Below, one piece after another: positions 15,116 through 22,841 of a DNA stretch of 64,000 nt. The stretch is taken from the NCBI GenBank assembly GCA_910588195.1, contig CAJUPN010000005.1:44807-108806 (forward strand). The letters run 5' to 3'. Under the pieces are notes generated by a model. The model made no database searches. It was not told the origin of the DNA and saw only the letters and a program-made list of their open reading frames with translations. The stretch is from an uncultured Bacilli bacterium (lineage in GTDB: Bacteria; Bacillota_I; Bacilli_A; RF39; UBA660). Each line of letters opens with the position of its first letter. Within the stretch, counting starts at the first letter, position 1. The position numbers and the translations under genes were made by a program.

Positions 15116-17581
15116 ATGAAGCAACAATGGTTAAAATGTGATATGCATATGCATTCATATTATTCAAAGGCAAAGGATAAAGATAAAGTAACACAAATGA
15201 GTGCTAAAGTTTATGTTGATACTCTTTTAGCTAAAGGTATAAATATTTTTAGTATTACTGATCATAATGTCTATTCATCATCATATTATGATGATATTCG
15301 GAAATATATCGTAGATAAACCAATTGAAATAATAAATGGAACTGAGTTAGATGTTTATGTAAATAATAAAGACTTTTTTCAAATGGGTGTTTATTTTGAT
15401 AATAATCTTGATGGAAGTAAACTAGAAAAAGAATTATGCAATCTTTATAAGAATAATAATAAACCTAAATTTCATGAAATTATAAATGGTATCGTACAAT
15501 TAAATTGCAAAATAATACTTGTTCCTGAAGGAAATAAAGCTAGAGGAGTTTTAAGTGTATTAAATAAAATATCCATCGAAGAGTCAAATGACATAAATAA
15601 ATATGCAATGTATAAAATATTTAGTGCTTTTGATGTTACAGCATCTTTTAATGAAAAATCATGTGATAATTGGGCATTAGGATTTTATGAAAAAACTCAA
15701 TCATTTGAAAAAAGTATCAAAGATAAAAGTGAAGAAGAGAAAGAATTAATTGTATCTGAAATAAGAAAAAAAATAAATGATAAAAAGTATGAAATATTAG
15801 ATAAAGAATGTAAAGAAATATATGATTATATAATAGAATATGGTAATTATTTTAGTTATTTTAAATTTAGTGATTGGCATAATGCTGAAACATATAATCC
15901 ACAAACTTATAATTATATTTTTGGCTCATTGGAATACTTTTTTGAAGCATTTGAATTAGCTGTATTAGATCCTCAATCGAGAATTATTAAATCTACTGAA
16001 GAACAAATACCGATTCCTCCTAATATTATTAGTAATATATCTTTTGATATTAATGATAAAACCAAGAGCATTAGTTTTTCTCCAGGTTTAAATGTAATAA
16101 TTGGAAAAAGAGGAAGTGGTAAGTCATTACTACTATCAATAATTGAGAATTTAAATAAATCAAATAATAAAATAACAACGGATTATAAAGATTTTAATAT
16201 TAAAAATATTGCGGGAACAGATTATAATGGAATTAAAATTAATCCTGGCCAATTATCTTCACTTGCTGTTTTAGAACAAGATAAGATTTCTGAAATATAT
16301 AAAAATCCTGATGTTGCTAATAAACAAATATCTTCATATTTTCCTAAAATTGATGATTATGATTTATCATATATTAATCAAATAATAGATATTGCTAAAA
16401 ATATAAAGCCAATTGATAACAATTATAAAAATATAACATCCATTTTAAAGATTTTAAAAGATAAAACTGATTATTATACATATGATACCTATACAGAAAT
16501 AAGCAGTGACTCAGTAACTATTAAAATAAATAATCTTTCAAAATCTTTAAATGAATTAGCAAAAGAATTCGAAAATTATGGATTAAATATTGATGAATTA
16601 AAAAACATTAATAGTATGATAATAGATAAATATCGTGAATATACGTTTTTACTAGATAAATATAGTGAAGTTGTAAAAAATAGTAATGAAAGAATAAATA
16701 AAATTATAAATGAAAGAGATGAATCTAAAAAAATAATACAAGAACAACGAAAAAATTTAAATAATATTATTAATATAATAAAAGGAAATTTTAAAATAAT
16801 ATTAGACTCTAAAAAGTTAAATTATTTACTTGATAATTTTAAACAAGAAAGCCCTGTTATAAAGAAATATGTTAAAATGCCATATTTATTTACAACTTCA
16901 TATGAAGTGCCAGATAATCTTATTGATATAATTTATGAAAAAATAACAAGTACAATTTCAAAAGTGAAAAGTGATTCAAGTGATTTTAGTTTAATAATAA
17001 AGTATATTAATGGAGAAAGAAGTCTAAAATCTAATATCAATAATCTATCTGTAGAACTATCAAAATTCATACAAAATGAAATATTTCAACCTAGAAAAGA
17101 GTTTTTTAAAATTAATTCAAAAATAAATATTGATGATATAAAGGTAAAAAACGATTTGCTTGAACAAATTGATAAGAGAACCATTACTGATTTATCAAAG
17201 GAATCTCCAGGAATGAAGTCGGTAGCATATTTAGATATGTTATTTGAACTTAATGAATCAATATTACTATTTGATCAACCCGAAGATAATATTGATAATG
17301 ATTATATAAGCCAAACGCTAGTTTCGATAATAAAAGAGAAGAAAAAAATCAAACAATTAATTTTTGTAACTCATAACCCTACAGTTGCGGTATATGGTGA
17401 TGCATTTAATTATATATTTGTGACTAATGATGGTGAAATAGACTATAAAAATTATTTAATAGAATCACAAGATGATAAAGAAGAAATAATGAATATTTTA
17501 GATGGTGGTAGAAAATCATTTTCTAATAGAAATAAAAAATATGGAAATGTGTTAGGAGAAGAGGAATATGGAAATAATTAA
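15116..17581 (+). CDS. PHP-domain AAA/SMC-like ATPase (TrlF-type)
   Basis: The N-terminal PHP phosphoesterase domain (about residues 1-300) keeps its metal-binding motifs: DMHMHS near residue 9, SITDHN near 47, GTELD near 77, and SDWHN near 250. An ATPase of the ABC/SMC type follows: Walker A GKRGSGKS near 331, a long Asn/Lys-rich coiled middle, a signature-like KESPGMKS near 698, Walker B ILLFDQPED near 716, and the switch FVTHNP near 750. This order matches proteins annotated as TrlF-family AAA-like ATPases. AGGAGG precedes the start. The substrate is unknown. In a restriction island, a nucleotide- or nucleic-acid-targeting defence role is a fair inference. Confidence 0.8.
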   Translation: MKQQWLKCDMHMHSYYSKAKDKDKVTQMSAKVYVDTLLAKGINIFSITDHNVYSSSYYDDIRKYIVDKPIEIINGTELDVYVNNKDFFQMGVYFDNNLDGSKLEKELCNLYKNNNKPKFHEIINGIVQLNCKIILVPEGNKARGVLSVLNKISIEESNDINKYAMYKIFSAFDVTASFNEKSCDNWALGFYEKTQSFEKSIKDKSEEEKELIVSEIRKKINDKKYEILDKECKEIYDYIIEYGNYFSYFKFSDWHNAETYNPQTYNYIFGSLEYFFEAFELAVLDPQSRIIKSTEEQIPIPPNIISNISFDINDKTKSISFSPGLNVIIGKRGSGKSLLLSIIENLNKSNNKITTDYKDFNIKNIAGTDYNGIKINPGQLSSLAVLEQDKISEIYKNPDVANKQISSYFPKIDDYDLSYINQIIDIAKNIKPIDNNYKNITSILKILKDKTDYYTYDTYTEISSDSVTIKINNLSKSLNELAKEFENYGLNIDELKNINSMIIDKYREYTFLLDKYSEVVKNSNERINKIINERDESKKIIQEQRKNLNNIINIIKGNFKIILDSKKLNYLLDNFKQESPVIKKYVKMPYLFTTSYEVPDNLIDIIYEKITSTISKVKSDSSDFSLIIKYINGERSLKSNINNLSVELSKFIQNEIFQPRKEFFKINSKINIDDIKVKNDLLEQIDKRTITDLSKESPGMKSVAYLDMLFELNESILLFDQPEDNIDNDYISQTLVSIIKEKKKIKQLIFVTHNPTVAVYGDAFNYIFVTNDGEIDYKNYLIESQDDKEEIMNILDGGRKSFSNRNKKYGNVLGEEEYGNN

Positions 17582-17888
17582 AGAACAAGATAATATAAAA
17601 CTATATCATGATAAAAATCTTATTGAAACATATAATTTTTCTAAAGATATAGATTTTAAAGAATTGGTAAAATTTTTATTAAATGGGAATTTACAGAATA
17701 AATACACGATTGAAAAAGAATTTGATGATAAAACTTCAGAAGAAGAAGGACTTGTGTCATTAATAAAAGATATTTTAAATGATTACAATACTAAGGTAGA
17801 TGAATATAATAGTTTTGTAAAAAGTCAACAAGAAAAAAATGTTACTATTGTAGCTAACAACACTAAAATTACTGCCGCTGATTTTTAA
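17568..17888 (+). CDS. Small partner of the PHP-ATPase
   Basis: The 106-residue product is unknown. It overlaps the ATPase gene by 14 bp, with GGAGAAGAGG just upstream of the ATG, so translation is probably coupled. It is acidic in the middle (EFDDKTSEEEG), has a helical segment ending VKSQQEKN, and a C-terminal VTIVANNTKITAADF. It has no signal peptide or membrane helix. A small gene locked behind a large ATPase suggests a stoichiometric partner such as a sensor, inhibitor or antitoxin. Confidence 0.7.
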   Translation: MEIIKEQDNIKLYHDKNLIETYNFSKDIDFKELVKFLLNGNLQNKYTIEKEFDDKTSEEEGLVSLIKDILNDYNTKVDEYNSFVKSQQEKNVTIVANNTKITAADF

Positions 17889-17928
17889 CAAATAAATTAT
17901 TTGTCATATATTGTCGAACGATTACTTA

Positions 17929-17962
17929 TTGAAATTGAAGTAATTGATGTTATAATTATACT
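17929..17962 (+). promoter_or_regulatory. Promoter(s) of the structured leader
   Basis: TTGAAA (17929-17934), a 16-nt spacer and TATAAT (17951-17956) form a good promoter with an extended TGT. A second set, TTGAAG (17935-17940) with TATACT (17957-17962), has the same spacing and is offset by 6 bp. Confidence 0.7.
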
Positions 17963-18185
17963 AGCCATATGGGAATGTGGCTAATACATATAAACATATA
18001 GTGTCATTTAATATATAGACACAAATTAAATGGGTAAATAACCTAATAATTAAAGTTCAAAAATAAGAACTGATTACATATTAATTCCAACAAACAAGAT
18101 TGGATAATATTCCCTTGTTTTTGTTATGGACTAATATGTTCAGTTCTTTTTATGTGTTCCTAAAAAGACTGGTAAAGAAAGGAGG
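17962..18185 (+). ncRNA. Structured RNA leader with several hairpins
   Basis: After the promoter come a hairpin TAGCCA/TGGCTA (17962-17967, 17978-17983), a hairpin GTGTC/GACAC (18001-18005, 18018-18022), and then a long imperfect hairpin. In that last one AAGAACTGA plus CATATTA pairs with TAATATG plus TTCAGTTCTT further down (about 18065-18152), with an inner AACAAACAAG/CTTGTTTTTGTT pairing. The leader ends in the AAAGGAGG ribosome binding site of a short leader peptide. I see no T-box core. It resembles leaders that control replication-protein or mobile-element genes, but the class is unidentified. Confidence 0.5.
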
Positions 18186-18190
18186 ATAAC

Positions 18191-18292
18191 ATGGAACTAC
18201 TAAACTTGATAATCTTATATTGGAAAGATAATGAAAAAAGATATAGAACCTTTTATAAGTTTAGTATTACCAGAATCAGTATTGGGAGATAA
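18191..18292 (+). CDS. 33-codon leader peptide overlapping the HTH gene
   Basis: AAAGGAGG (18178-18185) lies 5 nt before this ATG and is the strongest ribosome binding site in the area. The frame gives MELLNLIILYWKDNEK and onward to TAA at 18290-18292. It overlaps the first 62 bases of the HTH gene in another frame. The HTH gene's own ATG (18231) has no good ribosome binding site. Translation of the HTH protein may therefore depend on ribosomes reading the leader. Confidence 0.5.
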   Translation: MELLNLIILYWKDNEKRYRTFYKFSITRISIGR

Positions 18293-18764
18293 TAGATTAA
18301 CATACTTTGAAAGATTATTGTTGATTGAACTAGCCTCACTATGTAAGAAAAAAGGCTACTGTTGGCCAACTAATAGGTACTTTATGAATAAGTTTGATTG
18401 TACTAAAGCAACAGTATCAAAAAGTATAAGTAGTTTATCAAAATATGGATATATTGATATTGAAATAAATAATAGTGAAACAAAAAATTCAAAGAGAATA
18501 ATTCAATTAACAGAGGTATTAAAGAAAAGAATAACAAGTATTCAAGGAAATATTAATACTAGTATTTAAAATAATTTTAACCATGATAATAAATATAATA
18601 AAAATAAAAAAGATATATTAGATAAGATTTATTATGTTGATGAAAATGGTATTGAGTATTGGCATGGTATTCCTATTGAATCACAAGAAGCGACTATAGA
18701 AGAACAAAAAGAGATGGAGATGCTATTGAAAGATTTTACAGTAAAGGAGGAAGATATATTATGA
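18231..18764 (+). pseudogene. HTH replication-type protein interrupted by an in-frame stop
   Basis: The first 112 residues form a helix-turn-helix protein: LTYFERLLLIELASL, then WPTNRYFMNKF and TKATVSKSISSLSKYGYI, as in replication-initiation or element-encoded HTH_36 proteins. A TAA at 18567-18569 ends the frame. The same frame then stays open for 64 more codons to TGA at 18762, coding for a sensible acidic tail (YYVDENGIEYWHGIPIES...). The junction falls in an Asn/Ser-rich linker. This is best explained by a nonsense mutation, although a short 112-residue form could still work as a DNA-binding protein. Confidence 0.65.
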
Positions 18765-18797
18765 ATAGCTTACTCATAAAATTAAATGAGGTGGCTT

Positions 18798-18890
18798 ATG
18801 TTTAAGATAACAGAAACTTTCAAAGATGATTCTCCTAATTTTAAAGATTTGGTAACTAAATTTATAAATAGTGTGATAAATAGTGACTGA
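18798..18890 (+). CDS. 30-residue element-encoded peptide
   Basis: GAGGTGG precedes an ATG at 18798, and the frame ends at TGA 18888-18890. The product starts MFKITETFKDDSPNFKDLV and ends NSVINSD. It resembles short conserved peptides found just before recombinase genes in Firmicute elements (recalled, not searched). A 14-codon frame at 18761-18805 overlaps it and may only couple translation. Confidence 0.5.
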   Translation: MFKITETFKDDSPNFKDLVTKFINSVINSD

Positions 18891-18915
18891 CAGAATGCTC
18901 TTAATTAATTTTATG

Positions 18916-18924
18916 TGTTATAAT
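18916..18924 (+). promoter_or_regulatory. Extended -10 before the recombinase gene
   Basis: TGTTATAAT, 44 bp before the chosen start; no clear -35. Confidence 0.5.
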
Positions 18925-18967
18925 TTAATTGGCTTTAGTTGTTATACAACGAGAAAGGAGAGTAAGC

Positions 18968-20551
18968 TTGTATAACACTTTAAGAGAAATGCCAGAATAC
19001 TATAAAGCAGGAATTTATATAAGATTATCAGAAGCTGATGAAGGCAAATCTTACGAATCTGAAAGTGAGAGTGTCCTTAATCAAAGAAATATACTGAAGA
19101 ATTTTGTAAAAGAAAAAGGATTTATTTTCGTAGATGAATATGTAGATGATGGTTATTCAGGTACTACTTTCGATAGACCAGGATTTCAAAGACTTATTGA
19201 AGATATTAAAGCCAAAAAAATTAATCTTGTTATAGTAAAAGATTTATCAAGATTAGGTAGAGATCATATTTTAACAGGATATTATGTTGAAACTTTCTTT
19301 CCAGAAAACGGAATAAGATTTATTTCTATGCTAGAGGGTTATGATAATGCTATTAATCAAGCAAGTAATGATTCAGCAACATGGCTATTTGCTTGTAATG
19401 ATTATTATAGTAAACAGAACTCTATTAAAATACGTAATGTTTTAAATGATAAAAGAAGAAATGGTAAATTTATAGGAAGCGCTCCGAGTTTTGGATATTT
19501 AAGAGATCCAGATGATAAAGGACACTTAATACCTGATCCAGAGTATGCATGGGTAGTAAAAAAAATATTTGATATGGCTTATAATGGAGTAGGACTAACT
19601 GATATAACTACTTATTTAAATGACAATAATATAAAAACACCAAGTAGTTTAAAAAGGAAAAATCCTAATTCAAAAGCTAAATATAATCCAATATGGACTA
19701 TTTCTTCTGTTAAAAAGATTTTAAAAAATCAAATGTATGTAGGTGATATGGTACAAAGTGTACAAACTAAAGTATCATATAAATCTAAAAAGAAAAAAGC
19801 ATTACCTAAAAGTAATTGGGATATAGTAAAAAATACCCATGAACCACTAGTAGATAGATTTATATTTGAAAGTGTTCAAAATAATGTTAAAAGGACTATT
19901 AAATCTAATATTACTAATAGAGATAAAAGACTATTTGAAAATTTATTATATTGTAAGGAATGTGGTAATACTTTAACAGTATCTTATAGAAAAAATCATG
20001 ATTATTGGACTATTAATTGTAATAGATATTCTAGAGATCCTAGAAGAAGAATGTGTGAGCCTCATTTTAGTCCGTATGATAAGTTAGAAGAATCATTACT
20101 AGAAGTTATAAAAAACACTTGTAAAAAGTATTTGAAAAATTTAGATATATCTGAAATATCAAAAAAAGTTAATAAAATAGATAATAAAGATAATGTTAAT
20201 AATCAAATTAATGATTTAAGAAAACAAGAAAAAGATTTTATTAGTAAATTAGATATGCTATATCAAGATAAATTTAATGGAATAATATCAGAAGAAATGT
20301 ATTTAAGAATTTCTAGAGAAACTGAAAATTCTCTTGCTAGAACAAGAGAAAAAATTGAAAGTTTACAAAATGTTAAGGAAAACAAGAAAGTTAATAAGTC
20401 AGATCTAAAAGAATACGAAAATAAAATAAGAGAATTAATTGATATTGATGATCCATCAAGGGAACTTTTACAAGCTTTAATAGATAAAATTATAATTGAT
20501 AAAGATAGAAATGTAGAAATTGTCTATAAGTTTAGTATATTGAATAATTAA
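18968..20551 (+). CDS. Large serine recombinase
   Basis: The 527-residue product has the resolvase catalytic domain at its N-terminus (GIYIRLSEADEG with the nucleophilic Ser; YVDDGYSGTTFDRPGF; VVKDLSRLGRD). It is followed by the recombinase domain (NGKFIGSAPSFGYLRD), a zinc-ribbon (CKECGNTL...C...C, about residues 325-370) and a C-terminal coiled coil. This is the TnpX/phage-integrase layout used for site-specific insertion and excision. AAGGAG at 18955-18960 sits 7 nt before TTG 18968, so that start replaces the longer TTG at 18929. It is the only recombinase in the island and most likely mobilises it. Confidence 0.95.
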   Translation: MYNTLREMPEYYKAGIYIRLSEADEGKSYESESESVLNQRNILKNFVKEKGFIFVDEYVDDGYSGTTFDRPGFQRLIEDIKAKKINLVIVKDLSRLGRDHILTGYYVETFFPENGIRFISMLEGYDNAINQASNDSATWLFACNDYYSKQNSIKIRNVLNDKRRNGKFIGSAPSFGYLRDPDDKGHLIPDPEYAWVVKKIFDMAYNGVGLTDITTYLNDNNIKTPSSLKRKNPNSKAKYNPIWTISSVKKILKNQMYVGDMVQSVQTKVSYKSKKKKALPKSNWDIVKNTHEPLVDRFIFESVQNNVKRTIKSNITNRDKRLFENLLYCKECGNTLTVSYRKNHDYWTINCNRYSRDPRRRMCEPHFSPYDKLEESLLEVIKNTCKKYLKNLDISEISKKVNKIDNKDNVNNQINDLRKQEKDFISKLDMLYQDKFNGIISEEMYLRISRETENSLARTREKIESLQNVKENKKVNKSDLKEYENKIRELIDIDDPSRELLQALIDKIIIDKDRNVEIVYKFSILNN

Positions 20552-20575
20552 CTTGTGACCAACTTGGGCACAAGT
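20551..20575. repeat. Inverted repeat at the end of the recombinase gene
   Basis: ACTTGTG (20551-20557) and CACAAGT (20569-20575) flank 11 nt starting at the stop codon. No T-run follows, so a recombinase binding site is as likely as a terminator. Confidence 0.45.
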
Positions 20576-20601
20576 AGTACATAAAATGATAAACTACTTA
20601 T

Positions 20602-20637
20602 ACAAATGTTGATACAAGAACAAATGTTTGATACGAT
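20602..20637 (+). promoter_or_regulatory. Promoter with direct repeats before the BRO gene
   Basis: TTGATA (20609-20614), a 17-nt spacer and TACGAT (20632-20637) form the promoter. Two near-identical direct repeats, ACAAATGTTGATAC (20602-20615) and ACAAATGTTTGATAC (20620-20634), overlap the -35 and -10 and could be operator sites. Confidence 0.6.
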
Positions 20638-20658
20638 ATATAGCAAGGGAGGTCTTAT

Positions 20659-21510
20659 ATGAATCAAGATAAAATACATTTAGTAAATAAAATATTTAAT
20701 AATGAAACAATTAGAACAGTTTGGGATACTAATGATGAAAAGTATTATATTAGTGTAGTGGATATAGTTAGTGTTATTTCTGAGAGTAATAATCCTCAAA
20801 CATATTGGAGAGTACTTAAAAAAAGACTTAAAGACGAGGGAAATGAAACCGTTACAAATTGTAACGCTTTGAAACTTAAAGCCAAAGATGGTAAATATCG
20901 TATGACTGATGTTGTTGATATTGAAGGAATGTTTAGAATTATTGAATCAATTCCAAGCAAGAATGCTGAGCCAATAAAACAATGGTTAGCGAAATTAGGT
21001 AGTGAAAGAGTTGATGAAGTATTTGATCCATCAATTGCAGCACAAAGATCAATAGATTTTTATAGGGCAAAAGGATTTGACGAAAAATGGATTGCTAAGC
21101 GTATTAAAAGTATTCAGGATAGAAAACAACTTACAGATGTATGGAAAGATGGTGGAATAACTGAACAAAAAGAATATGCAATTCTAACAAATGAAATTTA
21201 TAAAGAATGGTCTGGAATGACTGCTAAACAATATAAATCTTTTAAAGGACTTAGAAAGGAATCTTTAAGAGATAATATGAGCGATATTGAAGTTACATTA
21301 GCTGATTTAGGGGAAATAGCAACAAGAGAAATTGCTAAAAAGAAAAATCCTAAAGGTTTAGATGAAAATATTGAAGTAGCAAGACGTGGTGGCAAAATTG
21401 CTGGTAATGCAAGAAAAGATTTAGAGAATGAAATCGGTGATAGTGTGGTTACTAGTAATAATGCATTAAACTATGAATATGTAGAACAAAAAGAAATTGA
21501 GACAAAGTAG
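20659..21510 (+). CDS. BRO-N domain antirepressor-like protein
   Basis: The N-terminal 110 residues match the BRO/antirepressor fold: IRTVWDTNDEKYYISVVDIV, YWRVLKKRLK, then a segment ending MTDVVDIEGMFRIIESIPS and EPIKQWLAKLGSERV. The C-terminal region (ITEQKEYAILTNEIYKEWSGM, then KNPKGLDEN and GGKIAGNARKDLE) is the conserved tail of bacterial BRO proteins found on phages and mobile elements. A strong AAGGGAGG precedes the start. Such proteins bind DNA and often relieve repression of phage genes. The repeats in its promoter suggest autoregulation. It heads a three-gene operon. Confidence 0.85.
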   Translation: MNQDKIHLVNKIFNNETIRTVWDTNDEKYYISVVDIVSVISESNNPQTYWRVLKKRLKDEGNETVTNCNALKLKAKDGKYRMTDVVDIEGMFRIIESIPSKNAEPIKQWLAKLGSERVDEVFDPSIAAQRSIDFYRAKGFDEKWIAKRIKSIQDRKQLTDVWKDGGITEQKEYAILTNEIYKEWSGMTAKQYKSFKGLRKESLRDNMSDIEVTLADLGEIATREIAKKKNPKGLDENIEVARRGGKIAGNARKDLENEIGDSVVTSNNALNYEYVEQKEIETK

Positions 21511-21519
21511 GTGATATTT

Positions 21520-21849
21520 ATGGAAATAAAAGTTCAAAAGGATATTTTAGATATTATAAAAGATATAAAAGATATTGACGAGCAGTTAAATTCATCAAAT
21601 CCAGATTGTGAAAAATTACAAGAGATAACATTAAAAGCCAAGTTAAAGTTTCAAGAGGAATCTACGATTTATGAAGTGGCAGAAGAACTAAAACCAAATA
21701 CTCAATATATTTCGATAAATCAAATGTCAATTAATGATTTTATTCAAAGATTACCGTTTTATAAATCTTTATATATTAAAGAGTTAAAAAGTAAATGTGA
21801 TTTAGAAACTTTTAATAAATTATCATTAGAATATGAAATCAAAGAATGA
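21520..21849 (+). CDS. Small unknown protein in the BRO operon
   Basis: The 109-residue product is unrecognised, acidic and helical, starting MEIKVQKDILDIIKDI. AGGTGA at 21509-21514 lies 5 nt before ATG 21520, so the in-frame GTG at 21511 is not used. It begins 9 bp after the BRO gene and overlaps or abuts the next gene, so the three are probably made together. Confidence 0.6.
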   Translation: MEIKVQKDILDIIKDIKDIDEQLNSSNPDCEKLQEITLKAKLKFQEESTIYEVAEELKPNTQYISINQMSINDFIQRLPFYKSLYIKELKSKCDLETFNKLSLEYEIKE

Positions 21850-22735
21850 AAATCAAATCAAAGAATTAAATATAGGTAGCAAAATGGAAGAAAAAGATTT
21901 ATTATTTGTTGAACAATTAGTAAAAAATAATTTTACAAAACCAATGAGAAGATATATAAAAAGGTATCTAAAGCAAGTTTTTGTTATAGATAATATTAGT
22001 GTTGAAACAATTAATTTATTGCACCAAGCTAATAATACAATTAATAATGTATATAGAACTTTAAGGAGAAATGATATAGTAGATTCTGCAACTTTAATGC
22101 GTTCTTGTATGGAAAAAATAATGATGGCAATGATGATATATTTTGATCCTAAAGACACATATGAAGAATTTAAAAATTTAGAGAAATGTGGAAGAAGTAA
22201 AAATACACGTCCCACAGTAATAATGAACAATTTTAAATTGAAACTAAAAGAAATTAATCCAGTTTTATTTGAAGAATTTGAGGATAATGAACTACAATTA
22301 TTACTAGAAGAAACATATGAAAAGTTATGTTTATATACTCATAGTTCTATTGTAGTTAGTATGATGATAGAAGTGAATAGGAATAAAGATGAAGATATAT
22401 TTGTAGCATATTTTTATCAACTTGCTTATTTTTTAGAAATATTAATATATTCTTCTTTAAAATTTTTAGTTCATGATAATAAAGATCATATAGATATGTT
22501 TTGTATGATTATGGGATTTTCATTATTATGCTCTAAAATAGATAAAAACAAACTAACTGAAGATTATACAACTAAATACAAAGACTACCTTCATTGGGAC
22601 ATAAATGAGCATTTTAATGATAAGTATAAAATTATTTTAGAAAAAATGAAGACTGATTGGTCTGAATTGCAAAAGATGACTAAAAAGAATCCAAAAGTAT
22701 TTGAAAATTATATAATTAATTTAACAAAAAATTAA
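21833..22735 (+). CDS. Unknown helical protein, last gene of the island
   Basis: The product has up to 300 residues. The ATG at 21833 overlaps the preceding gene by 17 bp; a second ATG at 21884 follows an ATAGGT element and may be the true start. It is mainly helical, with ATLMRSCMEKIMMAMMIY near residue 87 and a hydrophobic LAYFLEILIYSSLKFLV near 205. The RxxxE pattern in the first recalls HEPN- or DUF5677-like proteins, but I cannot confirm it. It stops 5 bp before the right inverted repeat. Confidence 0.6.
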   Translation: MKSKNENQIKELNIGSKMEEKDLLFVEQLVKNNFTKPMRRYIKRYLKQVFVIDNISVETINLLHQANNTINNVYRTLRRNDIVDSATLMRSCMEKIMMAMMIYFDPKDTYEEFKNLEKCGRSKNTRPTVIMNNFKLKLKEINPVLFEEFEDNELQLLLEETYEKLCLYTHSSIVVSMMIEVNRNKDEDIFVAYFYQLAYFLEILIYSSLKFLVHDNKDHIDMFCMIMGFSLLCSKIDKNKLTEDYTTKYKDYLHWDINEHFNDKYKIILEKMKTDWSELQKMTKKNPKVFENYIINLTKN

Positions 22736-22740
22736 GAATA

Positions 22741-22760
22741 GTTACACATTGACTATCGCC
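22741..22760 (-). repeat. Right copy of island-flanking inverted repeat
   Basis: GTTACACATTGACTATCGCC is the reverse complement of 11000-11019 with one mismatch. It is followed by AGGGGATGAGGTTGTATAG. Confidence 0.85.
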
Positions 22761-22841
22761 AGGGGATGAGGTTGTATAGTTTTGATTGTTTAAAAAGAAC
22801 CAATAACCTATTTTTTCATATACTATACTGAGGTGAAATAT

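Larger units (their letters stand above)
11000..22760. mobile_element. Putative mobile defence island with serine recombinase
   Basis: The two 20-bp inverted repeats enclose about 11.8 kb of accessory genes: TnpV-like, restriction-modification, PHP-ATPase, an HTH replication-type remnant, a large serine recombinase and a BRO antirepressor-like gene. Outside lie a helicase-NERD operon and a wall amidase. The exact ends are not proven. No flanking direct repeat was found, and the inverted repeats could instead belong to a TnpV-associated module inside a slightly different element. Confidence 0.6.

Noticed and set aside
17962..18185. T-box or other named riboswitch
   Set aside because: Hairpins are present, but no T-box core sequence or aminoacyl-tRNA/biosynthesis gene follows, so no class name was given.
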